Shown here in pieces: positions 1 to 7,980 of a DNA stretch of 17,551 nucleotides; the stretch's first letter is position 1, and the number at the start of each line of letters is the position of its first letter. The notes below the pieces were generated by a model. The model was not told where the DNA came from. It worked only from the letters and a program-made list of their open reading frames with translations, and ran no database searches. The translations under genes were made by a program, and so were the position numbers. The DNA is taken from NCBI GenBank assembly GCA_019245995.1, contig JAFAQW010000208.1, positions 1-17,551 of the forward strand, read 5' to 3'. The DNA comes from Vulcanimicrobiota bacterium (lineage in GTDB: Bacteria; Vulcanimicrobiota; Vulcanimicrobiia; Vulcanimicrobiales; Vulcanimicrobiaceae).

Positions 1-2
1 GG

Positions 3-380
3 GTCGTGGGACTGACGCTCGCGCAAGCCGGCCAAACCATTCCGGCCGTGCGCCTCGACGCGCAGGGCAGGCCGCTGGTCGCGCTCGAGCAGCTCGCGCC
101 GCACTCGATACAGCTCGATCGAGCGACGCTGGAGCAGTATGTCGGCACGTATACGGTGCCCGCGCTCGGCGCGTTCACGGTAACGCTGCATCCGGATGGC
201 CTGTACGTTCAGCTCACCGGTCAGCCGGCGGTGCGGGTGTACGCCTCAGCCAAAGACCACTTTTTCTACGAGATCGTCGACGCGCAGATCGACTTCGAAC
301 GATCGCCGAGCGGCGTCGTTACGGCGTTAGTGCTGCACCAAGGCGGCCAAGTGATCCGCGCGCCCCGCCAATCGCCCTAG
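3..380 (+). CDS. C-terminal fragment of a probable serine hydrolase/beta-lactamase-family protein (DUF3471-like tail)
   Basis: The reading frame is open to the left edge, so only about the last 125 residues are seen and the true start lies outside the window. The visible part contains a segment beginning LEQYVGTYTVPALGAFTVTL. This Y-x-G-x-Y opening, followed by short beta strands, is typical of the small C-terminal domain (DUF3471-like) found after beta-lactamase-type serine hydrolases and some peptidases. The catalytic part is not visible, so no activity can be assigned from this window. The stop codon (378-380) lies only 3 bases from the stop codon of the convergent gene at 384, leaving no room for a separate terminator. 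The assignment rests on pattern recognition of the tail domain only; a lipocalin-like or other beta-barrel tail is an alternative. Confidence 0.55.
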   Translation, partial: VVGLTLAQAGQTIPAVRLDAQGRPLVALEQLAPHSIQLDRATLEQYVGTYTVPALGAFTVTLHPDGLYVQLTGQPAVRVYASAKDHFFYEIVDAQIDFERSPSGVVTALVLHQGGQVIRAPRQSP

Positions 381-383
381 CGA

Positions 384-800
384 TTACGGCGTAGCGCCGC
401 TACTGAGGTTCGGCGCGCGGAAGAGCAGGCCGTCGATCTTGTTTTGGGCGTCGAGGTGAATGAGCACGTCGTCAGTGCCCTTGGCAAAATGCGCGACGAA
501 TTTCTCGGGCGTATAGTCCAGACGCTGAAACGTTCCGAGCGTCTTGATGAGGTTCGCTAAGACGTCCTTGACCTGCTGGATCGAGACTTGCCCCAGAAAA
601 TCGGACGAAAACCACGCCGCGTCGGCGCTTTGCGTCCGCAACATCGCCTCGATGCGGCTGCGTGCAAGCGCGACGGTCGCCGCCATGGCGGGCGGCGGCG
701 TGACGTCGCTCACCACGGGCGACGGACTCGGCGCCGGCGTCGCCTGCAAGGCAGCGGCCGGCGCCGCACACGCCAGGAACAACACGAGTACAAACCTCAT
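384..800 (-). CDS. small secreted protein, possible NTF2/ORF12-N-like domain
   Basis: This 138-residue protein has a clear signal peptide (MRFVLVLFLACAAPAAALQA), then a low-complexity Thr/Ala/Pro/Ser linker to about residue 38 and one compact domain. The domain reads as a helix (VALARSRIEAMLR), an aromatic turn (AWFSSDFLGQV), a second helix and beta strands, ending near IDGLLFRAP. This order resembles the small NTF2-like domain found before some class A-type serine hydrolases (ORF12 N-terminal or DUF3887-like). That match is from memory of the pattern and is uncertain. A good ribosome binding site (GGAAGGG, complement of 809-815) lies 8 bases before the ATG. It is the last gene of the carboxylase operon, 25 bases after the biotin carboxylase stop. 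Its tail meets the convergent gene ending at 380. If the upstream partial gene is a serine hydrolase, the two may be functionally related, but nothing proves it. Confidence 0.75.
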   Translation of the reverse strand: MRFVLVLFLACAAPAAALQATPAPSPSPVVSDVTPPPAMAATVALARSRIEAMLRTQSADAAWFSSDFLGQVSIQQVKDVLANLIKTLGTFQRLDYTPEKFVAHFAKGTDDVLIHLDAQNKIDGLLFRAPNLSSGATP

Positions 801-825
801 GGGTATCGCCCTTCCGTATGCGCCG

Positions 826-2499
826 CTAGTTTTCCGCCAATCGCAGTAGCGGAGAGCCGCTTTCCACCGGCGAGCCGGCGCGAACGTACACTTCGGCGAC
901 GCGTCCGCTGCGATGCGCCCGAATCTCGTTCATCATTTTCATCGCCTCGATGATGGCCACCACTTCCCCCTCCGTCACGCTCTCGCCGCCGGCCGCGCGC
1001 AGATCCACGATGATGCCGTGCATCGGCGCGACCACGTGATCTCCGTCGCCGGACGAACGCCGCGCGCGAAGCGTCGTGAGGCGCGGCGCCAATCGCTTCG
1101 AAGCATGCGAAGCTGCGACGACGGCGCCGTCGCGTTGCGCCGCGTTTGCCGTGGAAGGCCGCCACGTCCGCGCGAACTGTTCGAGGGTTGCGGTGCCATA
1201 CGTCGCGTCTTCCACTTGCGGACGATCGCAAAGGTCGCGTAAGAATTGCCGCGTCGTTGGGACGCCGGCGATAAAATATTCGTCGAGCGCGCGGCGCATC
1301 CGCGCCACGGCCTGCGCGCGATCCGGCGCCCACACGATCAACTTCGCGATGAGCGAATCGTACTCGGGCGGAATCGCCCAACCGCTAAATGCGGCGGAAT
1401 CGACGCGAACGCCGGGGCCGCCGGGCTCGCGATAGGCCGCGATCGCTCCGGGAGCCGGCAGAAAATTCTTCTCGGGATCCTCGGCATTGATGCGTGCCTC
1501 GATGGCATGGCCCGCGAACCGAACGGCCTCTTGCGCGTAGCCGATGGGCTCGCCGGCCGCAATGCGAATCTGCTCGCGAATGAGGTCGAGGCCGCTGACC
1601 ATCTCGCTGACCGTGTGCTCCACCTGGATGCGCGTGTTCATCTCGAGGAAGTAGAAGCGGTCGCCGTCGACGAGACATTCGATCGTGCCGGCGGAGTCGT
1701 AGCCGATCGCCTGCGCCGCACGGATTCCCGCGTCGCGTAACGCGGTGCGCGCCGTCTCCGGTATCGTCGCCGGCGTCTCCTCCCAAAGTTTTTGATGACG
1801 CCGCTGCAACGAGCAGTCGCGCTCGCCGACGTGGACCACGCCGCCGTGCTTGTCGGCGAGAATCTGCAGTTCCACGTGTTTCGGATTCTCCAGATAGCGC
1901 TCCGCATAGAGCGTCGGGTCCTTAAAATACGCTTCGGCTTCGCGGCGCGCCGTGTCGAACGCCGACTGCAGCTCGTCGAGCGACTGCGCGACCTTCAGGC
2001 CCTTGCCGCCGCCCCCGGCCGCCGCCTTGAGCGCGAGCGGCAATCCGTAGCGCGCCGCGGCATCCTTGGCAGCGGCGAGATCGGCAACGGGTTCCAAGCC
2101 TCCAGGGACCACGGGAACGCCCGCGCGCTGCATCGCATCGCGGGCGCGCAACTTGTCGCCCATCGCCTCGATGGCGTCGGGATGGGGCCCAATCCACGTC
2201 AATCCGGCGCTCGCAACGGCGCGCGCGAACGCTGCGTTTTCGGCCAGAAATCCGTAGCCGGGATGCACGGCGTCGGCTCGCATCCGCCGGGCGGCGTCGA
2301 TCAAGACTTCGATGTTGAGATAACTTTGCGCCGGCGGCGGCGGACCGATGCGCTGTGCCTCGTCCGCGAGCATCACGTGCAACGCGCCGCGATCGGCATC
2401 GGAATAGACGGCGACGGTCGCGATGCCCATCTCGCGCGCCGTGCGAATCACGCGCACGGCGATCTCCCCCCGATTGGCAATGAGTATTCTTTTAAACAT
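826..2499 (-). CDS. accA: acyl-CoA (acetyl-/propionyl-CoA) carboxylase alpha subunit: biotin carboxylase fused to BCCP
   Basis: This 557-residue protein carboxylates its own biotin with bicarbonate and ATP, the first half-reaction of acetyl- or propionyl-CoA carboxylase. It starts with the family-typical MFKRILIANRGEIAVRVIR. It carries the ATP-grasp glycine loop (KAAAGGGGKG, 158-167) and the active-site run FLEMNTRIQVEH (284-295, with E286, N288, R290 and E294 in place of the E. coli AccC residues). R336 occupies the bicarbonate-binding position in HAIEARINAED. After a variable linker (about 445-487) comes a biotinyl domain with EAMKM at 518-522; K521 is the predicted biotinylated lysine. The fused layout is that of actinobacterial-type alpha subunits, not the separate AccB/AccC of E. 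coli. The partner is the carboxyltransferase encoded at 3976-5529. No Shine-Dalgarno sequence is visible in the 12 bases between the upstream hairpin and the ATG. Confidence 0.95.
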   Translation of the reverse strand: MFKRILIANRGEIAVRVIRTAREMGIATVAVYSDADRGALHVMLADEAQRIGPPPPAQSYLNIEVLIDAARRMRADAVHPGYGFLAENAAFARAVASAGLTWIGPHPDAIEAMGDKLRARDAMQRAGVPVVPGGLEPVADLAAAKDAAARYGLPLALKAAAGGGGKGLKVAQSLDELQSAFDTARREAEAYFKDPTLYAERYLENPKHVELQILADKHGGVVHVGERDCSLQRRHQKLWEETPATIPETARTALRDAGIRAAQAIGYDSAGTIECLVDGDRFYFLEMNTRIQVEHTVSEMVSGLDLIREQIRIAAGEPIGYAQEAVRFAGHAIEARINAEDPEKNFLPAPGAIAAYREPGGPGVRVDSAAFSGWAIPPEYDSLIAKLIVWAPDRAQAVARMRRALDEYFIAGVPTTRQFLRDLCDRPQVEDATYGTATLEQFARTWRPSTANAAQRDGAVVAASHASKRLAPRLTTLRARRSSGDGDHVVAPMHGIIVDLRAAGGESVTEGEVVAIIEAMKMMNEIRAHRSGRVAEVYVRAGSPVESGSPLLRLAEN

Positions 2500-2511
2500 T
2501 CGCGCGGGAAA

Positions 2512-2570
2512 GGCGGACGTCGTAATGTAGTATTGTGGAGGCTCCGCGATACCACATTACGACGTCTGCC
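2512..2570. repeat. 59-base near-perfect inverted repeat between fabI and the biotin carboxylase gene
   Basis: The two arms, about 28 bases each (2512-2540 and 2542-2570), differ at four positions, all transitions. The centre is GGCTCC-like with almost no loop. The structure fills most of the 70-base gap: it begins at the last base of the fabI stop codon and ends 12 bases before the biotin carboxylase ATG. In minus-strand RNA, three of the four differences give A-C mismatches and one a G-U pair. In plus-strand RNA, three give G-U pairs and one a mismatch. No U-tract follows in the operon direction, so it does not look like an intrinsic terminator. A role in mRNA stability or processing, or a palindromic mobile remnant, is more likely. 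Confidence 0.85.
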
Positions 2571-3349
2571 TAGTCACTGGCAAATAACCCCATCGCGTGG
2601 TAGCCGGCGTCCACGAAGTGCACGTCCGCGGTGACGGCGCGCGAGAGATCCGACGCGAGAAATACCGCCATGTCGCCGATGTCGTCCGACGTGACGTTGC
2701 GGTGCAGGGGAGCGACCTTCGGCACGACGTCGAGGATGCGAGAGAAGCCGCCGACTTGTCGCGCGCTCGCGGTCTTGATCGGCCCGGCGGAGATCGCGTT
2801 GACGCGGATGCCGCGCTCGCCCAGGTCGAAGGCGAGATACCGCACCGTGGACTCCAGCGCCGCCTTGGCGATGCCCATCAGGTTGTAGTTCGGCACGATC
2901 TGCGTCGCGCCGAGATACGTCATCGCCATGATGGAGGCGCCGTCGTTGAACGAGTCGCGCAATGCGTCCACGAGCGCGATCAAGGAGTACGACGACACGT
3001 CGAGCGCCAGCGAAAATCCGGCACGCGACGTATCGAATACCTTACCTGCCAAATCTTCCTTGTTCGCAAAGGCGATCGAGTGAACGAGCGCGTCGAGCTT
3101 CCCGAAGTCGCGCTCGAGCGTGTCTCGCGCGGCGATCAACGACGCGTCGTTCGAAACGTCGCATTCGACGACCGGCGCGCCGCCGAGCTCCGTGGCCAGT
3201 TTTTCGACCTCGCCCTTGACGCGTTCGCCCTGATACGTTAGCGCGATTGTGGCCCCGTGTTCGTGCAGCCTACGCGCCATGCCGGTCGCGATGGACCAGC
3301 GATTGGCGACGCCGGTGACTAAAGCGCGTTTACCGTCTAGGAGCTTCAC
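2570..3349 (-). CDS. fabI: enoyl-[acyl-carrier-protein] reductase (NADH), FabI type
   Basis: This 259-residue short-chain dehydrogenase-fold enzyme reduces the enoyl-ACP double bond in the last step of each fatty acid elongation round. It has the FabI-type nucleotide loop VTGVANRWSIATGMA (11-25), in which the usual GxxxGxG is relaxed. It also has HSIAFA (90-95), Y145 in MTYLGA, and the catalytic Y155-x6-K162 pair in YNLMGIAK. These match Y146, Y156 and K163 of E. coli FabI, and the length is normal. Translation starts at GTG (MKLLDGKRALVTG); no in-frame ATG is available upstream and no strong ribosome binding site is seen. The gene lies between the DUF4337 gene (45-base gap) and the biotin carboxylase gene (70-base gap with the inverted repeat). 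It is therefore probably co-transcribed with the acyl-CoA carboxylase, which makes the extender units for the same pathway. Confidence 0.95.
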   Translation of the reverse strand: MKLLDGKRALVTGVANRWSIATGMARRLHEHGATIALTYQGERVKGEVEKLATELGGAPVVECDVSNDASLIAARDTLERDFGKLDALVHSIAFANKEDLAGKVFDTSRAGFSLALDVSSYSLIALVDALRDSFNDGASIMAMTYLGATQIVPNYNLMGIAKAALESTVRYLAFDLGERGIRVNAISAGPIKTASARQVGGFSRILDVVPKVAPLHRNVTSDDIGDMAVFLASDLSRAVTADVHFVDAGYHAMGLFASD

Positions 3350-3394
3350 GCCCCGGTAGTTGCATCGAGAAGAGTGGCGTCCTTCAGCGAGCCT

Positions 3395-3955
3395 TCAGAG
3401 TAGGAACCCGCGGATGAAGAAGATGATTCCGACTGCGCCTGACGCCATGCTCACGAACCACGCCGGTTTCGATCGCGCGAGCGCCGCGACGGCGCCGAGC
3501 GCAATGGCGACCTGCAAGAGCGCGACGGCGTACTCGAAGGCGCGGTGGCGGCCCACCTGGGCGCCCGCCTCTTCCTCTAACCTCCGCGCTTCCACGGAGA
3601 GCGGCTTTTCTTTGGCGCGCTCCTTGTCGATCTGCCGGCGATAACCGTGGAGCAGCGCGGCGCTCCTCGTCCCGCGGTCCCGGAGTTCGTCGAGGGCGAC
3701 GGTGTAAACGTGTTCCTTTTGGCGCGACGCTTGATACTCGTTCCAGGTGTCCGACGCTTTGATTTGGTTGATGAGCGCTTCGTTGACGAGGTCGCCGGCG
3801 CGTAGCGCCGATACGGCGGCAAAGACGGCAAAAATGGCGGCGCACAAACCGACGTAACGGACCCAGCGGCCCGCCTCTTCGCGCGCCACCTCCTCGTGAA
3901 CTTCGGCGATCTGCTCTTGGAGCTTATCGGTCTCGATCTCCGGCGTTTCAGGCAT
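3395..3955 (-). CDS. DUF4337-family membrane protein
   Basis: This 186-residue protein has an acidic N-terminal helix (about 1-28) and a first membrane segment at about 31-52. A cytoplasmic or periplasmic helical stretch rich in charged residues follows (about 60-135, including NEALINQIKASDTWNEYQA). Two further membrane segments lie near 140-160 and 165-185. The conserved piece NEALINQIKASDTWNEYQASRQKEH, located directly after the first membrane helix, is the hallmark of the DUF4337 family, whose function is unknown. The ATG has a good ribosome binding site (GGAGA, 7 bases upstream). It follows the carboxyltransferase stop by 20 bases and precedes fabI by 45, so it sits inside the lipid-synthesis operon. 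A link to membrane or fatty acid metabolism is inferred from position only. Confidence 0.88.
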   Translation of the reverse strand: MPETPEIETDKLQEQIAEVHEEVAREEAGRWVRYVGLCAAIFAVFAAVSALRAGDLVNEALINQIKASDTWNEYQASRQKEHVYTVALDELRDRGTRSAALLHGYRRQIDKERAKEKPLSVEARRLEEEAGAQVGRHRAFEYAVALLQVAIALGAVAALARSKPAWFVSMASGAVGIIFFIRGFLL

Positions 3956-3975
3956 CGCTCAATCTCCGTCGCGCT

Positions 3976-5529
3976 TTATAGCGGAATATTGCCGTGCTTG
4001 CGTTTGGGGCGGGGCGCGCGCTTGTCGCGCAACATCTCGAGTCCCGTCGCGATCGCGCCACGCGTTGCGGACGCCTCGATCACGTCGTCAACGTAGCCTC
4101 GCTGTGCCGCAATGTACGGATTAGCGAATCGCTCGGTATATTCGTCGACGAGCTCTTGCATCTTCGCTTCCGGGTTCGCGGCGGCGGCGATATCGCGGCG
4201 GAAGATCGTCTTGACCGCGCCTTCGGCGCCCATCACGGCGATCTCGGCCGTCGGCCAGGCGAGGTTGAGGTCGGCGCGGATGTGTTTGCTCGCCATCACG
4301 TCGTAGGCGCCGCCGTAGGCCTTGCGCGTGATGATGGTGATCTTCGGAACCGTCGCTTCGGCGAAGGCGTACAGCAGCTTCGCGCCGTGCAAGATGATGC
4401 CGCCGTACTCCTGATCGGTGCCCGGCAGAAAGCCCGGCACGTCCACGAACGTCACGAGCGCAATGTTGAAGGCGTCGCAAAAGCGCACGAAACGCGCGGC
4501 CTTTACCGACGACCGCGTATCGAGCACGCCCGCCAGCACGTTGGGCTGGTTCGCCACGATGCCGACCGTCTCGCCGTTGATGCGGCCGAAGCCGCAGACG
4601 ATGTTCTGCGCGTACAGCGGTTGTATCTCGAGAAAGTCTCCGTAGTCCACCACGCCTTCGATCGCCGAGTGCATGTCGTAGGGTTGCGCGGGCGAGTCCG
4701 GCACGAGCTCGTCCAGCGCCGGCACGCTGCGCTGCGGATCGTCGTCACAGTCGTATCGCACGGGCCGCTCGCGATTGCTCTGGGGCACGAACGAGAAGAG
4801 CGCGCGCGTGAGATCCATCAGATTGTCTTCGTCGCTCGCGACGAGGTGCGCGACGCCGCTGCGCGTGGCGTGCGTCATCGCGCCGCCGAGGTCTTCGAAG
4901 CTCACCTCTTCGCCCGTAACGGTCTTGATGATCTCCGGCCCGGTGATGAACATCTGCGAGATCTTGTCGGTCATCAGGATGAAGTCGGTGATCGCCGGCG
5001 AGTACACCGCGCCCCCCGCACACGGTCCCGCGATGAGGCTAATCTGCGGAATCACGCCGCTGGCGGCGACGTTGCGCCAAAAGATTTCGGCGTAGCCCCC
5101 GAGCGAAACGACGCCCTCCTGAATGCGCGCGCCGCCGGAGTCGTTGATGCCGACGAGGGGCGAGCCCGTCCGCACCGCCAGATCCATCACCTTGCAGACT
5201 TTTTCCGCGAAGGCCTCGCCGAGCGAACCGCCGAGCACGGTGAAGTCTTGCGAGAACAGGAAGACTTGACGGCCGTCGATCGTCGCGTGGCCGGTGACCA
5301 CGCCGTCGCCCAGAAACTCCTTTTCGTCGAGCCCGAACGCGTTGGTTCGATGGACGACGAAGCGATCCAACTCGAGAAACGATCCCTCGTCGACCAGCGC
5401 CTCCACGCGCTCGCGCGCGGTCCGCTTCCCGCGAGCGTGCTGTCGATCAACGGCCTCCGCGCCGGCAGGCGCATACGCCTGCGCGCGCTTTGCCCGCAGT
5501 TCGGCATACTTGTCCGAGCGAGTCTTCAC
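3976..5529 (-). CDS. pccB: acyl-CoA carboxylase beta subunit (propionyl-CoA carboxylase-type carboxyltransferase)
   Basis: This crotonase-fold carboxyltransferase moves the carboxyl group from biotin on the alpha subunit to an acyl-CoA. The protein is 517 residues from the GTG at 5529. That start is preferred over a GTG 15 bases upstream because AAGG (complement of 5537-5540) lies 7 bases before it. Landmarks, numbered from the 5529 GTG: FSQDFTVLGGSLGE (93-106), GINDSGGARIQEG (127-139), GPCAGGAVYSPA (168-179), DVPGFLPGTDQE (363-374) and the typical end RKHGNIPL-like (KHGNIPL). In RKAYGGAYDVM the aspartate (residue 410) occupies the position that in Streptomyces PccB (D422) favours propionyl-CoA over acetyl-CoA. 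It is the first gene of the minus-strand operon that also encodes the biotin carboxylase-BCCP partner. Substrate choice is inferred; some members accept both acyl-CoAs. Confidence 0.94.
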   Translation of the reverse strand: MKTRSDKYAELRAKRAQAYAPAGAEAVDRQHARGKRTARERVEALVDEGSFLELDRFVVHRTNAFGLDEKEFLGDGVVTGHATIDGRQVFLFSQDFTVLGGSLGEAFAEKVCKVMDLAVRTGSPLVGINDSGGARIQEGVVSLGGYAEIFWRNVAASGVIPQISLIAGPCAGGAVYSPAITDFILMTDKISQMFITGPEIIKTVTGEEVSFEDLGGAMTHATRSGVAHLVASDEDNLMDLTRALFSFVPQSNRERPVRYDCDDDPQRSVPALDELVPDSPAQPYDMHSAIEGVVDYGDFLEIQPLYAQNIVCGFGRINGETVGIVANQPNVLAGVLDTRSSVKAARFVRFCDAFNIALVTFVDVPGFLPGTDQEYGGIILHGAKLLYAFAEATVPKITIITRKAYGGAYDVMASKHIRADLNLAWPTAEIAVMGAEGAVKTIFRRDIAAAANPEAKMQELVDEYTERFANPYIAAQRGYVDDVIEASATRGAIATGLEMLRDKRAPRPKRKHGNIPL

Positions 5530-5638
5530 GGCGCCACCTTGCACGGATTGCGCGCAATGTCATCCCGGCCGACGCTGTCGGAGACGTAGTAGGACGCAGT
5601 AGAAGGATGCCGGGCGCTGGAGCGCCATATCTCCCTGC
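5530..5638. promoter_or_regulatory. divergent intergenic region between carboxylase operon and prolyl oligopeptidase
   Basis: This 109-base gap must hold the promoters of both divergent transcripts. It contains a perfect short palindrome, GGCGCT-GG-AGCGCC (5613-5626), about 12 bases before the peptidase ATG. With a 2-base loop it is more plausible as a protein-binding dyad than as an RNA hairpin. No convincing -35/-10 pair and no clear ribosome binding site for the peptidase gene could be identified by eye. Confidence 0.4.
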
Positions 5639-7879
5639 ATGCTACGAGCCGTTATTATTGCGTCCGTTCTCGCCGTCGGTAGCCTTACCGCCGGCACCCT
5701 CAAAGCCGTTGCGACCGCATCGCCGTCGTTTCCGACGCCGCCGCCGCTGCCGCCCCCGCGGCCGGTGACGGAAAATCTCTTCGGAACGCAGGTGACCGAC
5801 CCGTATCGGTACTTCGAAGACGTCAACGATCCAACCGTTGCCGCGTTCTTCAAAGAGCAAAACGCATATACGCGAGAAGTGTTGAGCCGGCTCGGAGGTC
5901 CCACTCGCCAATTGTTCGAGCGCATCAAGTCCCTCGACAACGCCGGCGCATCGGTGAGCGGCGTTCAGCGCGACGGGCCGTACTATTTCTACGAGAAGCT
6001 CAACCCGGGCGACAACACGCCGAAGCTGTACGTGCGCGACGTCGCCGGAGGGCCCGAGCGCGTGCTGGTCGATCCCCAAACGCTCGCCACGACCGGCAAG
6101 CACTATACGATCGACTACTTTCTGCCGTCCCTCGACGGTGCCCGCGTCGCGTACGGCATCTCCGAAGGCGGTTCCGAGGCGGCGGTGATTCACGTTGTGG
6201 AAACGGCGAGCGGACAAGTGCTTCCCGACGCGATCGATCGCGCGTACTACGTCGGACCGACGAGTTGGCTGCCCGACGGAAAATCGTTCTACTACGTCCG
6301 CTTTCCGAAGCTGCAGCCCGGCGAACCGGAAATCGATAAGGAGACGCGCGCCGTCAACTATCTGCACGTCCTCGGTCGGGATCCGGATCGCGACGTTCCC
6401 GTCTTCGGCTACAACGTCAACCCGAAGGTCCCGTTCGACACGACGGACTTTCCGATCGTCGTGTACTCGCCCGCATCGCCCTATCGCCTCGCCGTCGTCG
6501 CTCACGGCGTGAAGAACGAGGTCACGATCTACTCCACGCGCGAGGACGTCCAAAATGCCGGCGCGGCCTGGACGCCGGTCGCCAACGTGGACGACGAGGT
6601 TACCGGGTACGATCTCAAGGCATCGACGCTCTATCTCATCAGCCACAAAGACGCGCCGACGTTCAAGGTGATTGCGACGTCGCTCGACGCCCCCAACGTG
6701 TCCTCGGCGCAGACCGTCATCGCGCCGGCGCGTTCGATCGTGGAGAACATCGGCGTCGCGTCCGACGGCCTCTACGTGCTGTCGCGCAATGGCGGCTTCG
6801 GCCAGATCGTCCGCGTCGCGCTCGACGAGAACGGGCATGCCGGCGCCTCTACGCCGCTGAGACTTCCGTTCGCGGGCTCGATCAACACGATCGTCACGGA
6901 TCCGCGCGAGCCCGGCGTCGCGTTCGGCCTTACCGGCTGGACCCATTCGCTCCTGTACTACGCGGCGGACGCCTCGGGACGCGTCACGGACACCCATTTA
7001 AAGGAAGTGGCGAACGTGGACATGTCGCCCTACACGTCGTCCGAAGTGGAGGCGCGCAGCGCGGACGGAACGATGGTGCCGCTCTCGATCGTCTATCGCA
7101 AGGGCTTGCCGCTCGATGGTAGGCATCCCGCGTATCTGGAAGGCTACGGGTCGTACGGCATCGAGATCAACCCGTCGTTCAGCGCGACGCGCGTCGCGTG
7201 GCTCGAGCGCGGCGGCGTATTCGCCGTCTGCCATCCGCGCGGCGGCGGATGGTACGGCGAGGGCTGGCACCAGGCCGGCATGATCGCGACGAAGGCCCAC
7301 ACGTGGGAAGACTTCATCGCGTGCGGCCGATGGCTGATCGCGCACAAGTATACGTCGTCGTCGCATCTCGCGGGCGAGGGCACCAGCGCCGGCGGCATCA
7401 CGATCGGACGCGCCATCACGACCGCGCCGCATCTCTTTGCGGCCGCGCTCGACGTGGTCGGCGTGAGCAACGCCATGCGCTCGGAATTCTCTCCCAACGG
7501 GCCGCCGAACATTCCGGAGTTCGGTAGCGTCAAGACGGAGGCCGGGTTCAAAGCGCTCTACGCAATGGACGCCTACCAGCACGTCGTCAACGGCACGGCG
7601 TATCCCGCCGTGATGCTGATCACCGGCTTCAACGATCCGCGCGTGTCGTCGTGGGAGTTGGCTAAGCTTACCGCACGACTGCAACAGGCGACGACGAGCG
7701 GCCGCCCGATCTTGCTTCGCGTGGACTACGACGCGGGTCACGGCTTCTTGGCCGCCTCGCGCACGCAGAGCGAGCAGCTGCTAACGGATGAGTATTCGTT
7801 CTTGCTCTGGCAATGCGGCGACCCGGCCTTCCGCAACATCGGCGTTCGCATCTTCCCGCGTCACACGGCCTCGCGCTAG
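5639..7879 (+). CDS. secreted prolyl oligopeptidase family serine peptidase (S9A)
   Basis: This 746-residue protein hydrolyses peptide bonds, typically after proline, in short peptides. It has an N-terminal signal peptide (about 1-27) and a proline-rich linker (PTPPPLPPPRP, 32-42). The S9A N-terminal region includes DPYRYFED (54-61), and a beta-propeller domain covers about 65-470. The alpha/beta-hydrolase domain has the nucleophile in GEGTSAGG (S583), the acid in GFNDPRVSSW (D666) and the histidine in DAGHG (H701), so the catalytic triad is complete. The signal peptide predicts a periplasmic or exported location. It is transcribed alone, divergently from the carboxylase operon, and no strong Shine-Dalgarno sequence precedes the ATG. 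Exact specificity cannot be read from the sequence. Confidence 0.93.
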   Translation: MLRAVIIASVLAVGSLTAGTLKAVATASPSFPTPPPLPPPRPVTENLFGTQVTDPYRYFEDVNDPTVAAFFKEQNAYTREVLSRLGGPTRQLFERIKSLDNAGASVSGVQRDGPYYFYEKLNPGDNTPKLYVRDVAGGPERVLVDPQTLATTGKHYTIDYFLPSLDGARVAYGISEGGSEAAVIHVVETASGQVLPDAIDRAYYVGPTSWLPDGKSFYYVRFPKLQPGEPEIDKETRAVNYLHVLGRDPDRDVPVFGYNVNPKVPFDTTDFPIVVYSPASPYRLAVVAHGVKNEVTIYSTREDVQNAGAAWTPVANVDDEVTGYDLKASTLYLISHKDAPTFKVIATSLDAPNVSSAQTVIAPARSIVENIGVASDGLYVLSRNGGFGQIVRVALDENGHAGASTPLRLPFAGSINTIVTDPREPGVAFGLTGWTHSLLYYAADASGRVTDTHLKEVANVDMSPYTSSEVEARSADGTMVPLSIVYRKGLPLDGRHPAYLEGYGSYGIEINPSFSATRVAWLERGGVFAVCHPRGGGWYGEGWHQAGMIATKAHTWEDFIACGRWLIAHKYTSSSHLAGEGTSAGGITIGRAITTAPHLFAAALDVVGVSNAMRSEFSPNGPPNIPEFGSVKTEAGFKALYAMDAYQHVVNGTAYPAVMLITGFNDPRVSSWELAKLTARLQQATTSGRPILLRVDYDAGHGFLAASRTQSEQLLTDEYSFLLWQCGDPAFRNIGVRIFPRHTASR

Positions 7880-7942
7880 CCCAGAGTTCTTCGAGAACAA
7901 ATCAGATTACGATGTGAGGACCAAGGGCCCTATGCTTCGCCG

Positions 7943-7980
7943 TTGACGTTTTGCGTTGGCCGCGTGATTGACTCTTTGCT
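7943..7980 (+). promoter_or_regulatory. candidate promoter for the tRNA-like RNA
   Basis: TTGACG (7943-7948) matches five of six bases of the -35 consensus. It is placed so that transcription would begin near 7978-7983, exactly where the tRNA-like element starts (7981). The -10 position with a 17-base spacer reads GATTGA, which is a poor match, so the promoter call is weak. Confidence 0.35.

Noticed and set aside
2512..2570. Rho-independent terminator after fabI
   Set aside because: No U-tract follows on the operon strand and the next gene starts 12 bases away.
3994..5589. Long plus-strand frame opposite the carboxyltransferase
   Set aside because: It is an antisense shadow of a strongly conserved gene, rich in Arg/His/Asp/Val.
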